This document shows, piece by piece, positions 1-9,550 of a DNA stretch of 63,107 nt. The translations under genes were made by a program, and so were the position numbers. This DNA is from Erythrobacter sp. QSSC1-22B (GTDB lineage: Bacteria; Pseudomonadota; Alphaproteobacteria; Sphingomonadales; Sphingomonadaceae). Under the pieces are notes generated by a model, which saw nothing but the letters and a program-made list of their open reading frames with translations, had not been told where the DNA came from and did not search any database. The stretch's first letter is position 1. Each line of letters starts with the position of its first letter. The stretch lies in NCBI RefSeq assembly GCF_001678665.1, contig NZ_LZRP01000010.1, forward strand, positions 1 to 63,107, written 5' to 3'.

Positions 1-1
1 A

Positions 2-1024
2 TCGCCCCGGCTATTCGGCGCAGCAACGCTGCCCCGTACCGCTGCCTACGATCTCTATTGGCGCTTTGCGGCCGAGCGGCAGGCAATCTTTTTCCGTCGG
101 CTCGAAGGCGAAGCCTCTCCATGGACCGAGGATCCGATCCTGTGCGGCTATAAGTTTACCAACGCCTATCGGGCATCCGACCGTGTCAGCCAGTATCTTA
201 TCCGTCACGTCATATATGGTGATCGCTATTCCACTGCGACTGCGGAAATCGTCTTCCGCACGCTTCTCTTCAAGATGTTCAACAAAATCTCGACTTGGGA
301 GTTGCTTGAAGAGCAACTCGGTCCGCCCAGCTGGCAGAGTTTCGACCCTGAGGCCTATGATCGGGTGCTTGGTGGCGCGATGGCAGCGGGTTCAAGGCTT
401 TATTCGGCCGCCTACATCATCCCTCCGGTAGCGCTTGATCGTACCAAAGTGAAACATCGCGGCCATCTGAAGCTCATCGATCTCATTATGCAAGGGCCCT
501 TTGTCGGGCGGCTTGAAAGCAGTTGTGACCTGCGCGAAGTCTTCGATCTACTCAAACAATTTCCGTCCCTCGGTGATTTTTTGGCATTCCAACTGGCCAT
601 CGATCTCAATTATTCGCCTGTCATTGACCATGACGAGGCAAGCTTCGTCGTCGCCGGACCAGGTGCACGAGATGGGCTGGCCAAGACCTTTGTCGATGCA
701 GCTGCGGTACCCCCTGAAGACCTCATCGCGATGATGATGGAACGCCAAGAAGAAGAGTTCGCACGCCTAGGCCTCGGCTTTCGCACGCTCTGGGGGCGAC
801 GGCTTCAACTGATCGACTGCCAGAACCTGTTTTGTGAGATCAGCAAATATACCCGCGTCTCAAATCCCGAAATTGTGGGACTTTCAGGTCGAACCCGAAT
901 CAAACAAATGTTCAAGACACAAGGTCCGCCGACCCAACCTTGGTACCCGCCAAAATGGGGGATCAATGACGAGATCCCCCGCTATAAACTCAATCCTTCC
1001 GATCTGTTTTCGAGTGCGCCATGA
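2..1024 (+). CDS. 5-hmdU DNA kinase / aGPT-pyrophosphorylase-family protein (5' end at window end)
   Basis: The open frame runs in from position 2 without a start. If the window is circular it begins at GTG 63097, giving about 344 aa. The N-terminal helical part (YDLYWRFAAERQAIFFRRL, then the segment around KFTNAYRASDRVSQYLI) resembles the helical family annotated as 5-hmdU DNA kinase or alpha-glutamyl/putrescinyl-thymine pyrophosphorylase, proteins known from phages with hypermodified thymine. I see no P-loop, so 'kinase' is a family label and not a demonstrated activity. The stop overlaps the ATG of the MazG-like gene (ATGA at 1021-1024), and the reconstructed start overlaps the stop of the ThyA-like gene, so all three are probably translationally coupled. 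Function in a bacterial plasmid is unknown; modification of a thymine or dUMP derivative is inference. Confidence 0.7.
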   Translation, partial: SPRLFGAATLPRTAAYDLYWRFAAERQAIFFRRLEGEASPWTEDPILCGYKFTNAYRASDRVSQYLIRHVIYGDRYSTATAEIVFRTLLFKMFNKISTWELLEEQLGPPSWQSFDPEAYDRVLGGAMAAGSRLYSAAYIIPPVALDRTKVKHRGHLKLIDLIMQGPFVGRLESSCDLREVFDLLKQFPSLGDFLAFQLAIDLNYSPVIDHDEASFVVAGPGARDGLAKTFVDAAAVPPEDLIAMMMERQEEEFARLGLGFRTLWGRRLQLIDCQNLFCEISKYTRVSNPEIVGLSGRTRIKQMFKTQGPPTQPWYPPKWGINDEIPRYKLNPSDLFSSAP

Positions 1025-1938
1025 ACTTCACCGACTATCAAGAACAGGCACTCCGCACGGACCGGACGCCTCCCGCGACCAACATGTCCGCCGATGCCGC
1101 CCGTCTCATCCCACTGCTCGGCCTCGCTGGCGAAGCCGGGCAATTGCTCGCCGAGTACAAAAAGCGATTGCGCGACGGGCCCAGTCACGTTTTATTCGTT
1201 GATCGTGTCGCCGAGGAACTCGGTGACATTCTTTGGTATGTCGCCAATCTCGCCAGCAAATATGAGCTCGATCTCGAAGATATCGCTGAACAGAACTTGC
1301 AAAAGGTCGCTGCGCTTTACGATCGTGCAGTCGCTGTCCATCGGTTCGACGCCGACTACAGCGAAGCCGAACGCTTTCCCCGCCAGTTTACCGCAACCTT
1401 CCATGAAATTCGGGAGGGATCGCGGATCGAAGTTCGTACCGAAATCAACGGTGTTTTGGTAGGAGCTGCCTTGACTGATAATGCTTATCACGACGACGGC
1501 TATAGGTACCACGATGTCTTCCACATCGCCTATGCAGCCATCCTAGGGTGGTCGCCGGTGTTGCGCCGACTTATGCGCCTTAAGCGCCGCAGCCGCCCGC
1601 TCATCGACGAAGTTGAAGATGGAGGACGCGCTGCAGTGATCGAGGAGGGGATCGCGGCAGTTGCATTCGATTATGCACGCAATCACAAGTTCCTAGCCAG
1701 CGTCCCAGATGTCGATGAATCGCTGCTTTCTACTTTGCGCGGAATGAGTGCACATCTCGAGGTATCGTCACAACCCGCCTCACACTGGCGTCAGGCGGTG
1801 ATCGATAGCTTCACCGTATGGCGCAAGCTTGTCGCCAATGGCGGCGGCATCGTTCATGCAGACCTCGACGCTCGCACGGTGCGTTATGTCGGCTCTCCGC
1901 AGGCGATCACGACAGCTGCCGCTGATAACCCCGAGTGA
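1021..1938 (+). CDS. MazG-like nucleoside triphosphate pyrophosphohydrolase with conserved C-terminal extension
   Basis: Residues 1-105 form an all-alpha NTP pyrophosphohydrolase domain with the metal-binding acidic pattern of MazG/dUTPase-2 proteins: E38 and E45 in GLAGEAGQLLAE, and E65, E66, D69 in VAEELGDILW. Residues 110-305 are an extension with YHDVFH (163-168) and a following EDG...EEG segment, found in proteins called nucleoside triphosphate pyrophosphohydrolase family; its role is not known to me. Such enzymes hydrolyse (d)NTPs to (d)NMP and PPi. The ATG overlaps the upstream stop, placing it last in the operon with the ThyA-like and hmdU-kinase-family genes. That suggests it supplies or removes a particular deoxynucleotide. 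Its 3' end overlaps the convergent acpS gene by 55 bp. Confidence 0.8.
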   Translation: MNFTDYQEQALRTDRTPPATNMSADAARLIPLLGLAGEAGQLLAEYKKRLRDGPSHVLFVDRVAEELGDILWYVANLASKYELDLEDIAEQNLQKVAALYDRAVAVHRFDADYSEAERFPRQFTATFHEIREGSRIEVRTEINGVLVGAALTDNAYHDDGYRYHDVFHIAYAAILGWSPVLRRLMRLKRRSRPLIDEVEDGGRAAVIEEGIAAVAFDYARNHKFLASVPDVDESLLSTLRGMSAHLEVSSQPASHWRQAVIDSFTVWRKLVANGGGIVHADLDARTVRYVGSPQAITTAAADNPE

Positions 1939-2267
1939 CTAATACTTACGAGAAAGGTCGCCGCCCCGCGCTCTTTGGCAAGTTTATGTGCCCGCCCGGT
2001 CAGATAAATCTGCGGGGCGTCATGGCCTGACACACTTTCGATGTCGCAGTGCGAGATGCCACTCGCGCCGCCGAGCGCCTTGAAGGTGGCTTCCTTGACC
2101 GCAAACCGACCTGCAAGCCGAGCAATGCGATCAACGCCATCGCCTGCCTCCAAGATCTCCCGATCGGTAAAGCAGCGCGCCAACAACTCAGGGTCATTGT
2201 CACCATAATGAATAGCGAAATGCTGGAGATCGATGAGGTCGAGACCCAGCCCAAGAATTTCAGTCAC
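1884..2267 (-). CDS. acpS: holo-[acyl-carrier-protein] synthase (4'-phosphopantetheinyl transferase)
   Basis: 127 aa, normal length for AcpS. It transfers 4'-phosphopantetheine from CoA to the serine of a carrier protein. Signatures seen are GLGLDLIDLQHF with metal-binding D10, RFAVKEATFKALGG with K58-E59, and the C-terminal SISHSGLSAAAVVIA strand. It is the last gene of a leftward group after the patatin and a small protein, and it overlaps the convergent MazG-like gene. A plasmid AcpS is unusual because the chromosome normally encodes one for fatty-acid ACP. The acyl-carrier-like protein at 60788-61087 in the same island is an obvious candidate substrate (inference). Confidence 0.88.
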   Translation of the reverse strand: MTEILGLGLDLIDLQHFAIHYGDNDPELLARCFTDREILEAGDGVDRIARLAGRFAVKEATFKALGGASGISHCDIESVSGHDAPQIYLTGRAHKLAKERGAATFLVSISHSGLSAAAVVIACGEPT

Positions 2268-2324
2268 ACAAAGCGACCAGTCCGAAGGAGTGCACGCGCG
2301 TCATCTCGATGGATTCATCGTTGT

Positions 2325-2522
2325 TCAGCGCGCTGCGCTTTCACGCAGTCTCTCGTCAGCAATCTTGTCAAGATCGCGTTTGCGGTCTTCCGAGAAGGAT
2401 TTGGCGTCAGCCACAACCTTTTCAACCTCATTGCGGTGTCGTCTCAGAAGAATCTTCTTTTTCGCGCCCGCCTTGGTGCTGTTCCCTTTCGAAAGAAAAT
2501 AGGTACTGCTGCTAAGTGCCAT
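2325..2522 (-). CDS. small basic/charged hypothetical protein
   Basis: 65 aa, very rich in Lys, Arg, Glu and Asp, with a probable amphipathic helix in the second half (KKKILLRRHRNEVEKVVADA). Its ATG lies 11 bp inside the 3' end of the patatin gene, and it ends 57 bp before acpS on the same strand, which fits a coupled operon member. I do not recognise a family. It could be a regulator or small partner of the patatin, or a chance frame. Confidence 0.5.
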   Translation of the reverse strand: MALSSSTYFLSKGNSTKAGAKKKILLRRHRNEVEKVVADAKSFSEDRKRDLDKIADERLRESAAR

Positions 2523-4110
2523 GATCGTCTTCCAGTTCCATCAACTCATGCAATACCAGATTGAAGAAGTCTTTAATAGCCTCTTCAACGCCCTCAAGAG
2601 CGGTCGCTGTCTCGGCGTCCGAAGGAAGCGGTGTATTCCCGTCAAGCTGAACAAGCAGCCTAGGCTCGCTATTAGCTTCGTCCAATATTGGGATGCACAT
2701 AACCCATTTTACCTTTGACCAGCGGCTCTTACGTCGCAGGCGGTTTGCGTCGCCCGGAAGGTCAAACTCCGGCGCGAGCGGATAGGCTTCAAACCTGCTC
2801 TCACGTTGACGCCAAGCTGCGCCTGCCACCGAGCCTGCAAGTGGTAGTAGCATCAGCTCGTCCGTGTCGTCTTCGAAGCCAACGCTATGAGACAGCCGCA
2901 AAGAATGCACAAAGCCACGTTCGAGTCGGCCCACCGCAACCCTGACACGCGCAGCAGTGCCACGACCCCCTGGCGGGACTCCCAGCCCATCGAGAGCCAG
3001 CGCCTGCGCAACTTGGCAGGCATTGTGATAGATTTCCGGCAGACGAAACAGCCGCTTGTCGAGGCGCAGGCCCGCCACCAAAGCGACATCGCGTACCTCC
3101 TGTTGAACTGCAAGAATTCCCTTGTCGAAGTCGAGAAGGTCAAAACTTGTCGGCAGCGCCAATTGCTCGGCTTGTCCTGCAAGCCGCAGGTTGAGCTCAC
3201 CCGATCCAAATAGCGCTGTCGGGATGGCGGCTGATAGCCAGTTGAAGCGGCCGAGCGGATGATGATCCGGTCGACTCTCGATCTCCACAGCAACCGTGAG
3301 CACGCCAGGGTCAAGCTCGCGTTCTTCGTCGAACGGCCATGCCGGGAGGTTCGAAACAATCCCACCATCAACATGTAACTCATTACCGATTTTCCAAGGC
3401 TGGAAGACAACCGGGAGGCAAATCGAAGCCGCGACCGCGTCGGCGACAGCCGTGCCGGATTCGCGGTCGGCGGAAAAGAGTTGAAGTGTGCGGCGGGTGA
3501 GATTTGCACTCACGATTTTGAGAGCTGGCCGACCTTCAACCCCAAAATCGGCCATCGTGACAACGCGACCAGGTTCATCAGGGAAAAGCTTACATTGAAG
3601 TAGCGTGCCTAACGCATTGCGGAACCGGGTGACATCAGCCAGCCCACCAATCAGCGAGCGATAAATTGCCCATAGCGCAACGCCCGTTAACGCCCACCCG
3701 ATCGAAATCCACAGCCATGCGGTAGTCGGCACCAAAGACCAGATCAGCAGGGATGAAAAGAGCGGGATGGCCCAGCCAATCAGGAGTAACGGCGTCTGCG
3801 GCAGAGGCAGGCGATATAAGATGCGAAACAGCCAGATGCGGGGCCAGCCGCCGCCGAACAAGTCGGTCGCCCGGCGAAGCTTGGGGTCGATCACGCCGAG
3901 TTGGTCCATGATCGTCGCGCCGGTTTCCGTGTTCACGAGCTCATCGGAACGGAAACCAGCGGCAACCAGGGCAGCAATGATCGCTCCTGCTGAGGTGCCC
4001 GACACGCCAGCGAAGCTGACATCGCGTTCCTCGAGCGCTTTCAACGCTCCCACATGCACGACGCCTTTTGCGCCACCTCCTGAGAAAGCAAGAAACGCCC
4101 TGCGCGTCAT
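2512..4110 (-). CDS. membrane-embedded patatin-like phospholipase
   Basis: 532 aa. The patatin Ser-Asp dyad is complete: oxyanion loop SGGGAKG (10-16), nucleophile GTSAG (S40) and the DGG motif with D248. Residues about 105-152 are strongly hydrophobic and form two or three membrane helices inserted between the nucleophile and the Asp, so the enzyme is probably anchored in the inner membrane. Patatins hydrolyse acyl esters of lipids, and several act as effectors in antiphage systems such as CapV in CBASS. It is the first gene of a leftward group with the small protein and acpS. The nearby carrier-like protein raises the alternative that it acts on an acyl-carrier thioester. The substrate cannot be read from sequence. 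Confidence 0.85.
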   Translation of the reverse strand: MTRRAFLAFSGGGAKGVVHVGALKALEERDVSFAGVSGTSAGAIIAALVAAGFRSDELVNTETGATIMDQLGVIDPKLRRATDLFGGGWPRIWLFRILYRLPLPQTPLLLIGWAIPLFSSLLIWSLVPTTAWLWISIGWALTGVALWAIYRSLIGGLADVTRFRNALGTLLQCKLFPDEPGRVVTMADFGVEGRPALKIVSANLTRRTLQLFSADRESGTAVADAVAASICLPVVFQPWKIGNELHVDGGIVSNLPAWPFDEERELDPGVLTVAVEIESRPDHHPLGRFNWLSAAIPTALFGSGELNLRLAGQAEQLALPTSFDLLDFDKGILAVQQEVRDVALVAGLRLDKRLFRLPEIYHNACQVAQALALDGLGVPPGGRGTAARVRVAVGRLERGFVHSLRLSHSVGFEDDTDELMLLPLAGSVAGAAWRQRESRFEAYPLAPEFDLPGDANRLRRKSRWSKVKWVMCIPILDEANSEPRLLVQLDGNTPLPSDAETATALEGVEEAIKDFFNLVLHELMELEDDHGT

Positions 4111-4562
4111 ACCCGCCCGCCCGCCCGACTTGGTAGCGCTACTACCCTCCGACTTGGCAGATAATCGCTTTTTGTTAAGCTATCCAAGTCAGTGATCGCG
4201 GAATTATTAACCAAAATTTCAGTTGGCTCCCCGGTCTTAGCGCTCACCGTGGGAAGACCCCATTCACCCTCCTCTCGTCTTGATCCCGCTCGAAACATAG
4301 CTATCAATTCCTTTCGCCGTAGACCGTTCGCTATCAGCTGCCGAACCAGCGGGCCGAACTATTTTCAGCGCTCGGTCGCTTAATTTCAAAAGCTGATCAA
4401 TTTGGCATCACCCAGCCCTCTCTATGCGTGGCTCGGTAAAGATAGTTTAGGAGGACCCAGAAGTGTATTGCCACGGGGCGAGAATGTTTTCGACCCAATA
4501 TCTGTTATTGACTGATTTGACTGTGAGCGTTCGCTATTGAACCGAAAGCCATCTTTCGCAAG
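4111..4562. other. intergenic region upstream of the patatin operon and downstream of dnaE2
   Basis: About 450 bp with lower GC than its neighbours. Short frames exist on both strands, but none has a ribosome site or recognisable sequence. It must hold the promoter of the leftward patatin-acpS group, and possibly the terminator of imuA-imuB-dnaE2, though I see no clear stem followed by a T-run. Confidence 0.5.
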
Positions 4563-7500
4563 TCAGTGAAAATCCCGCGACCGGGGTATGATCTTCGCAT
4601 TACGCGGGTGAGCGCTTTGCATCGCAGGAAGCGAAGCTGATCCTGCAGCCAGCTTCGATGGCAACGGACTGTTCACATGATCGGCCCTTGCAACCGCTGG
4701 CGCAAAGTTATCCTCGGATAGCTCAGCCAGCTTATGGCTGGCATCGGTTAGGCTCGTAGCAATCACATGCGTTACTTCGTCATCGAACTCGATGCGTCCG
4801 CGCACTTCCATCAGCCGGGACGCCATGACGGTCTTGCGAAACTTTTCCATCATATCGGGCCATATGACGAGGTTGATGACCCCGCTTTCGTCTTCCAGTG
4901 TGATGAAGCACACCCCTTTGGCACTGCCGGGCCTTTGACGGATCAACACGATACCAGCCACGTCGATTTGCGACCCGTTTTTGCAGCGGCGCAGGTTCGA
5001 GGCCGGGATAAATCCACGCCCTGCCAGATCGATACGAAGAAACGCCATCGGATGCGCTTTCAACGAAAGCCGCATGGTCTGATAATCGGCCACGACATGC
5101 TCACTAAGCGGCATGTCGGGAAGTGCGAACGGAGCGGCTTCAGCCCCTTCATCGCGGGCATCGGCGGCAGCGAACAGAGGAAGGTCTGGCAAGCCTTTTA
5201 CGCTGCGCGTATCCCATAACGCTTGTCTGCGGTCCAAACCGATCGAGCGAAAGCTATCTGCGTCGGCTAGTCTTTCGATCAGGGCCGGCGACAGCATCGC
5301 GCGGTGCTTGAGCGAAGCGACGTCACTGAATTCTCCGCCATGATCGCGCGCGGCTATTAGCCGCGCGGCGGCGGATTCTGGAAATCCGTCTATCTGGCGC
5401 AAGCCGAGGCGCACATTGAAGCCTCTGTCCTCCAGCGTGTTGTTCCAGTCGCTGCAATTGACATCGACGGGGCGCACGGTCACCCCGTGCTCGCGCGCGT
5501 CGCGAACGATCTGGGCGGGCGCATAGAAACCCATCGGCTGCGAGTTCAGGAGCGCGGCGCAAAACGCTGCCGGATAATGGCATTTTAGCCAACTGGAAAC
5601 GTAGACCAAGTGAGCAAAACTGGCTGCATGGCTTTCAGGGAAGCCATATTCTCCAAACCCTTTGATTTGGTTGAAACAGCGTTCCGAAAAATCAGGATCA
5701 TACCCCCGCTCGATCATCCGCCCGACCATCATGTCCTGCAGCGCATCGACCATGCCGCGTGAGCGAAAGGTGGCCATCGCTTTGCGCAGCCGATTGGCCT
5801 CCAGCGGGGTGAACCTGGCCGCATCGAGCGCGATCTTCATTGCCTGCTCCTGGAAGATCGGCACACCAAGCGTTCGCTGTAAAATAGACGACAACTCGTC
5901 GGGGGGGCCGTGCTCGGGTGCGGGGCGCGGGATTTGCACCGCTTCTTCGCCGCGGCGCCGTTTGAGGTAAGGATGCACCATGTCGCCCTGAATCGGCCCA
6001 GGCCGAACGATGGCAACCTGAATCACGAGATCGTAAAACTCGCGCGGCTTCAATCGCGGCAGCATGTTCATCTGCGCGCGGCTTTCGACCTGAAACACAC
6101 CGAGGCTGTCGCCCTTGCGCAGCATGGCGTAGGTATCACCGTCCTCGCGCGGGACTGTCGCGAGCGTCAACTCGCGCCCATGATGATCCTGCAGCATATC
6201 GAGGCATTTGCGGATGCAGGTCAGCATGCCGAGCGCCAGCACGTCGATTTTCAAGATGCCGAGCGCGTCGATATCGTCCTTGTCCCATTCGATGAAGCTG
6301 CGCTCGGGCATCGCTCCATTGCCGATCGGCACGGTTTCGGTAAGCGCGCCCTGCGTGAGAATAAAACCGCCGACATGCTGGGAAAGATGACGCGGCATTC
6401 CGATCATCTGGTCGGTCAGCGCCAGCACACGGCGAAGATAGGGATCGCGCAAATGCATACCGGTTTCTGCGACATTCTTCTCGCTGATCTCGCGGCCATG
6501 ACTGCCCCAAACCGACTTTGCGAGCGCGCTGGTGACATCTTCCGAAAGCCCCATCGCTTTGCCGACCTCGCGAATAGCCATGCGCGGGCGGTAATGGATG
6601 ACCGTGGCGCATAGACCGGCACGGCTGCGGCCATAGCGACGGTAGATATACTGGATCACTTCCTCGCGCCGCTCATGCTCGAAATCGACATCGATATCGG
6701 GCGGCTCCTTGCGCTCTTCGGAAATAAACCGGTCGAACAGGAGAGCGTGCTGCGCCGGATCGACCGACGTAATTTCCAGACAATAGCAAACCGCACTGTT
6801 GGCAGCCGACCCGCGCCCCTGACACAGGATCGGCGGCTCCTGGCCACGAGCGAAATCGACGATATCCTTGATGGTCAAAAAATAGCGCGCGAGGTCGAGC
6901 TTCTCGATCAGCGCCAGCTCGCGCTGTATGGTGTCGCGAACTTTCTCCGGCATGCCGTCGGGATACCGGCCCTTGCCCCCTGCCCTCGTAAGCCCGGCGA
7001 GCTGCTCCTGCGCCGTCGTTCCCTCGGGCACGATTTCTTCGGGATATTCGTAGCGGAGTTCGTCCAGCGAAAAGTTGCAGGCATCGGCAACGGACCGCGT
7101 TGCGGAAATGGCGTGCGGCCAAACGGCGAAAAGCCGTATCATTTCTTCGGGAGGTTTGAGATACCTCTCGCCATTGGCTTTTAAAAGCGACGCAGCCTTG
7201 GCAAGAGTCGTCTTGTGACGAATACAGGTCATGACGTCGTGCAGGGGACGACGGCCCGGTGCATGATAGCGAACGTCGTTGGTCGCTAATATGCCAAGAC
7301 CGGCAGTGCGGGCAGCAATTTCAAGCCTATTGATCCGCGATACGTCGTCACCGCGATAAAGGTAACTGACGCCGACATGGCCAAGACTGGGTAACGCTGC
7401 CTTCAGCAAAGGCAGCGTTTTTTCGAATGTCAGCCGGTCACGGGATGCAACAAGCCTGAGATGTGTCGTACCCTCCTTCGGTGTCGAGGTCGGCACGGAA

Positions 7501-7991
7501 TAGTTCTGCCGATCCAGATCATCTGGCGGAATGACGATGAGCTGAAGATCCTCCTGTGCCGCTGCCAGCATCGCTAACGTCAAATGGCATTCGCCCTTCT
7601 TCTGCCATTGCTGGTCGAGCGTTTGCATCTTGCCGTCCGACAACAGGCGGCTCAGCCGCCCATAGGCGGCGCGGTTCTTTGGATAGGCGAGAAAAGACGG
7701 CGCATCGACAAGATCGAGCCGTGCGCCAATGACCGGACGCAGCATCGCTTCCCTGGCTTCGGTGTGCATGCGCACCACGCCCGCTAAAGTGTTGCGATCG
7801 GCGATGCCGATGGCATCGTATCCGAGCGTCTGTGCCTGCAAGACAATATCGACCGCATCGGAGGCACCGCGCAAAAACGAAAAGCAACTGGTCAGACCGA
7901 GCTCGACATAGGGCGCTGGCGAATTGCGCGTGAAATCGCCGCCGATCCGCTTCAACGTCCTCTTGTCGGGAGTGAGCGCTGCCTCCGGCAT
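4563..7991 (-). CDS. dnaE2: error-prone DNA polymerase DnaE2 (ImuC)
   Basis: 1142 aa, full length for DnaE2. It is the C-family polymerase of the ImuA-ImuB-DnaE2 mutasome, which performs translesion synthesis and damage-induced mutagenesis. An N-terminal PHP domain starts near residue 28. The palm has GRGSAANS (392-399) and the catalytic pair in PDIDVDF (D432, D434). A C-terminal OB fold follows in the last 200 residues. The ATG overlaps the stop of imuB (ATGA at 7990-7993), so the genes are coupled. Transcription should start at the LexA box near 10195. Confidence 0.96.
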   Translation of the reverse strand: MPEAALTPDKRTLKRIGGDFTRNSPAPYVELGLTSCFSFLRGASDAVDIVLQAQTLGYDAIGIADRNTLAGVVRMHTEAREAMLRPVIGARLDLVDAPSFLAYPKNRAAYGRLSRLLSDGKMQTLDQQWQKKGECHLTLAMLAAAQEDLQLIVIPPDDLDRQNYSVPTSTPKEGTTHLRLVASRDRLTFEKTLPLLKAALPSLGHVGVSYLYRGDDVSRINRLEIAARTAGLGILATNDVRYHAPGRRPLHDVMTCIRHKTTLAKAASLLKANGERYLKPPEEMIRLFAVWPHAISATRSVADACNFSLDELRYEYPEEIVPEGTTAQEQLAGLTRAGGKGRYPDGMPEKVRDTIQRELALIEKLDLARYFLTIKDIVDFARGQEPPILCQGRGSAANSAVCYCLEITSVDPAQHALLFDRFISEERKEPPDIDVDFEHERREEVIQYIYRRYGRSRAGLCATVIHYRPRMAIREVGKAMGLSEDVTSALAKSVWGSHGREISEKNVAETGMHLRDPYLRRVLALTDQMIGMPRHLSQHVGGFILTQGALTETVPIGNGAMPERSFIEWDKDDIDALGILKIDVLALGMLTCIRKCLDMLQDHHGRELTLATVPREDGDTYAMLRKGDSLGVFQVESRAQMNMLPRLKPREFYDLVIQVAIVRPGPIQGDMVHPYLKRRRGEEAVQIPRPAPEHGPPDELSSILQRTLGVPIFQEQAMKIALDAARFTPLEANRLRKAMATFRSRGMVDALQDMMVGRMIERGYDPDFSERCFNQIKGFGEYGFPESHAASFAHLVYVSSWLKCHYPAAFCAALLNSQPMGFYAPAQIVRDAREHGVTVRPVDVNCSDWNNTLEDRGFNVRLGLRQIDGFPESAAARLIAARDHGGEFSDVASLKHRAMLSPALIERLADADSFRSIGLDRRQALWDTRSVKGLPDLPLFAAADARDEGAEAAPFALPDMPLSEHVVADYQTMRLSLKAHPMAFLRIDLAGRGFIPASNLRRCKNGSQIDVAGIVLIRQRPGSAKGVCFITLEDESGVINLVIWPDMMEKFRKTVMASRLMEVRGRIEFDDEVTHVIATSLTDASHKLAELSEDNFAPAVARADHVNSPLPSKLAAGSASLPAMQSAHPRNAKIIPRSRDFH

Positions 7992-9550
7992 CAGGGAAAC
8001 ATCCCGTGCAGATACCAGTCGGGTGCGCCGCCTCGGCCGTCGCCTGCAATTCCGTCGCGGTAAATCCAGTATCGCCGTCCGCCGTCATCCTCGATCCTGT
8101 AATAGTCGCGCAGCCGGACGTGCGAGCGTTCCTTCCACCATTCCGGCGCAACGCGCTCTGGGCCTTCGCTGCGGGCGATGTCGTGAAGGCGGCCGCGCCA
8201 GCGGAACTTGCGCGGGACGCCTTCGGGCGTGGCGTAGACGACGGCGATCCGCTCGGCGCGCTCCAGCAGCTTTAACGGCCGCGAATAAAATTGCATCTCG
8301 CCCTGCCCCGGACCGATAACCTCGCCCGGTATGGACAGGCGGTAGGACCGCTCGGGGACATGACTGTTCGCGGCTGCCGGTATCCGGACGGCTCCTTTGC
8401 CAAGCCGCGCGCAGATGCGGTCGAGCATTTGCGGCAAGCTCGTGCCTTCTATCTGCTGTTCATCGCCGATCTCGGCTTGGGAAAGCGCTACCGGCAGAGA
8501 CCACGTTGAGATGAGATCGACCTGATCGATCCCGAACCCCGCCTGCACGTCATCGAGTTTCGACGCGAACAGGCGGCAAATATGGGAGGCATTGCGCGCG
8601 GCCTCGCTCATTTCGAGATGCCGGACCGCGACTTCGCCATCCACGCGGTAGGCGCGCATTTCCAGACGCCGTGTTCCAAGACGCTTGGCTTCAAGCTCGC
8701 GGACCATGTCATCCGCCAGGTCGCGCATGATCTGGTCCAGCAAACTGCGATGCAGGATCGGCTCCATTAGCCTGCGGGTGACCCGCGGCGGATCTTCGCG
8801 GTTAAGCGGAACCATCGGTTCAGGAACCTTGCCGAGCAATTGATCCAGACGGATCAGCGGGTTCGTTTGCGGATTACGGTGGCCCCGAAACCGGCGCGCC
8901 AAATCCTGTCGCGGGACACGCTGCAGGTCGCCTATGCGCTTCAAACCGAGCCGTCTCAACACAGTCTCTATGGCCGCGTCCAAACGCAGCGCGGAAACCG
9001 GAAGCGTACCCAATGTCAGCAGCGGATTGTCATTGTCGGCGATGGCATAAAGCTCGCCGTAGTGAGACAAGGCCCAGGCAGCGCCCGCTGTCGCTGCCAT
9101 GGCGGGCCGCGCCTGAAATCCGCGCCGTTCGCAGCTTTGGGCAATCTCCCGTAACAGGGCCTTGGCTCCGCCGCGCAAATGACTCGCTCCGGTCACGTCC
9201 AGCAGCATCGCGTCGAGGCCATCGGTCATGCTCCACGGTCCCCAGCGCTGGGTCCACAAGGTCATGCGCTCCAGCATTTTGCGGTCGCCCTCAATATCGG
9301 CGCTCACGGTGTTTATGCCAGGATGGAGCGCTCGTGCATCGACCAGTCTCTGCCCTGCCCTGGCACCTGCTTGCCGTGCCGCCTCATTGGCGGCAGTGAT
9401 ACGCGGTCCATGCGCGCTTTCGATCGTCAGGACGGTGGCATGAGCGGCAATGTCAGACGTTACTTGATGCTCCCAGCGATCGATCGCCAGAAACGGTAGC
9501 CAGATCGACACGATCTCCCGGCGCGGCATTAGAAAGCCGGTCTCGGTCAT
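7991..9550 (-). CDS. imuB: ImuB, catalytically inactive Y-family polymerase-like mutasome protein
   Basis: About 519 aa from ATG 9550; ATG 9529 (MPRREIVSIWLPFLAIDRW) is an equally good start, and the frame extends further upstream without support. It has the Y-family fold from the conserved WLPFLAIDRW onward but lacks the acidic active-site residues, as known for ImuB. It serves as the hub that links DnaE2, the beta clamp and RecA-like ImuA. It overlaps the 3' end of imuA by about 80-100 bp and is coupled to dnaE2 downstream. Confidence 0.93.
   Translation of the reverse strand: MTETGFLMPRREIVSIWLPFLAIDRWEHQVTSDIAAHATVLTIESAHGPRITAANEAARQAGARAGQRLVDARALHPGINTVSADIEGDRKMLERMTLWTQRWGPWSMTDGLDAMLLDVTGASHLRGGAKALLREIAQSCERRGFQARPAMAATAGAAWALSHYGELYAIADNDNPLLTLGTLPVSALRLDAAIETVLRRLGLKRIGDLQRVPRQDLARRFRGHRNPQTNPLIRLDQLLGKVPEPMVPLNREDPPRVTRRLMEPILHRSLLDQIMRDLADDMVRELEAKRLGTRRLEMRAYRVDGEVAVRHLEMSEAARNASHICRLFASKLDDVQAGFGIDQVDLISTWSLPVALSQAEIGDEQQIEGTSLPQMLDRICARLGKGAVRIPAAANSHVPERSYRLSIPGEVIGPGQGEMQFYSRPLKLLERAERIAVVYATPEGVPRKFRWRGRLHDIARSEGPERVAPEWWKERSHVRLRDYYRIEDDGGRRYWIYRDGIAGDGRGGAPDWYLHGMFP

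Noticed and set aside
5910..6614. Long + strand frame (234 codons) opposite dnaE2
   Set aside because: Complete overlap with a well-conserved polymerase gene, no ribosome site, and composition typical of antisense frames in GC-rich DNA.
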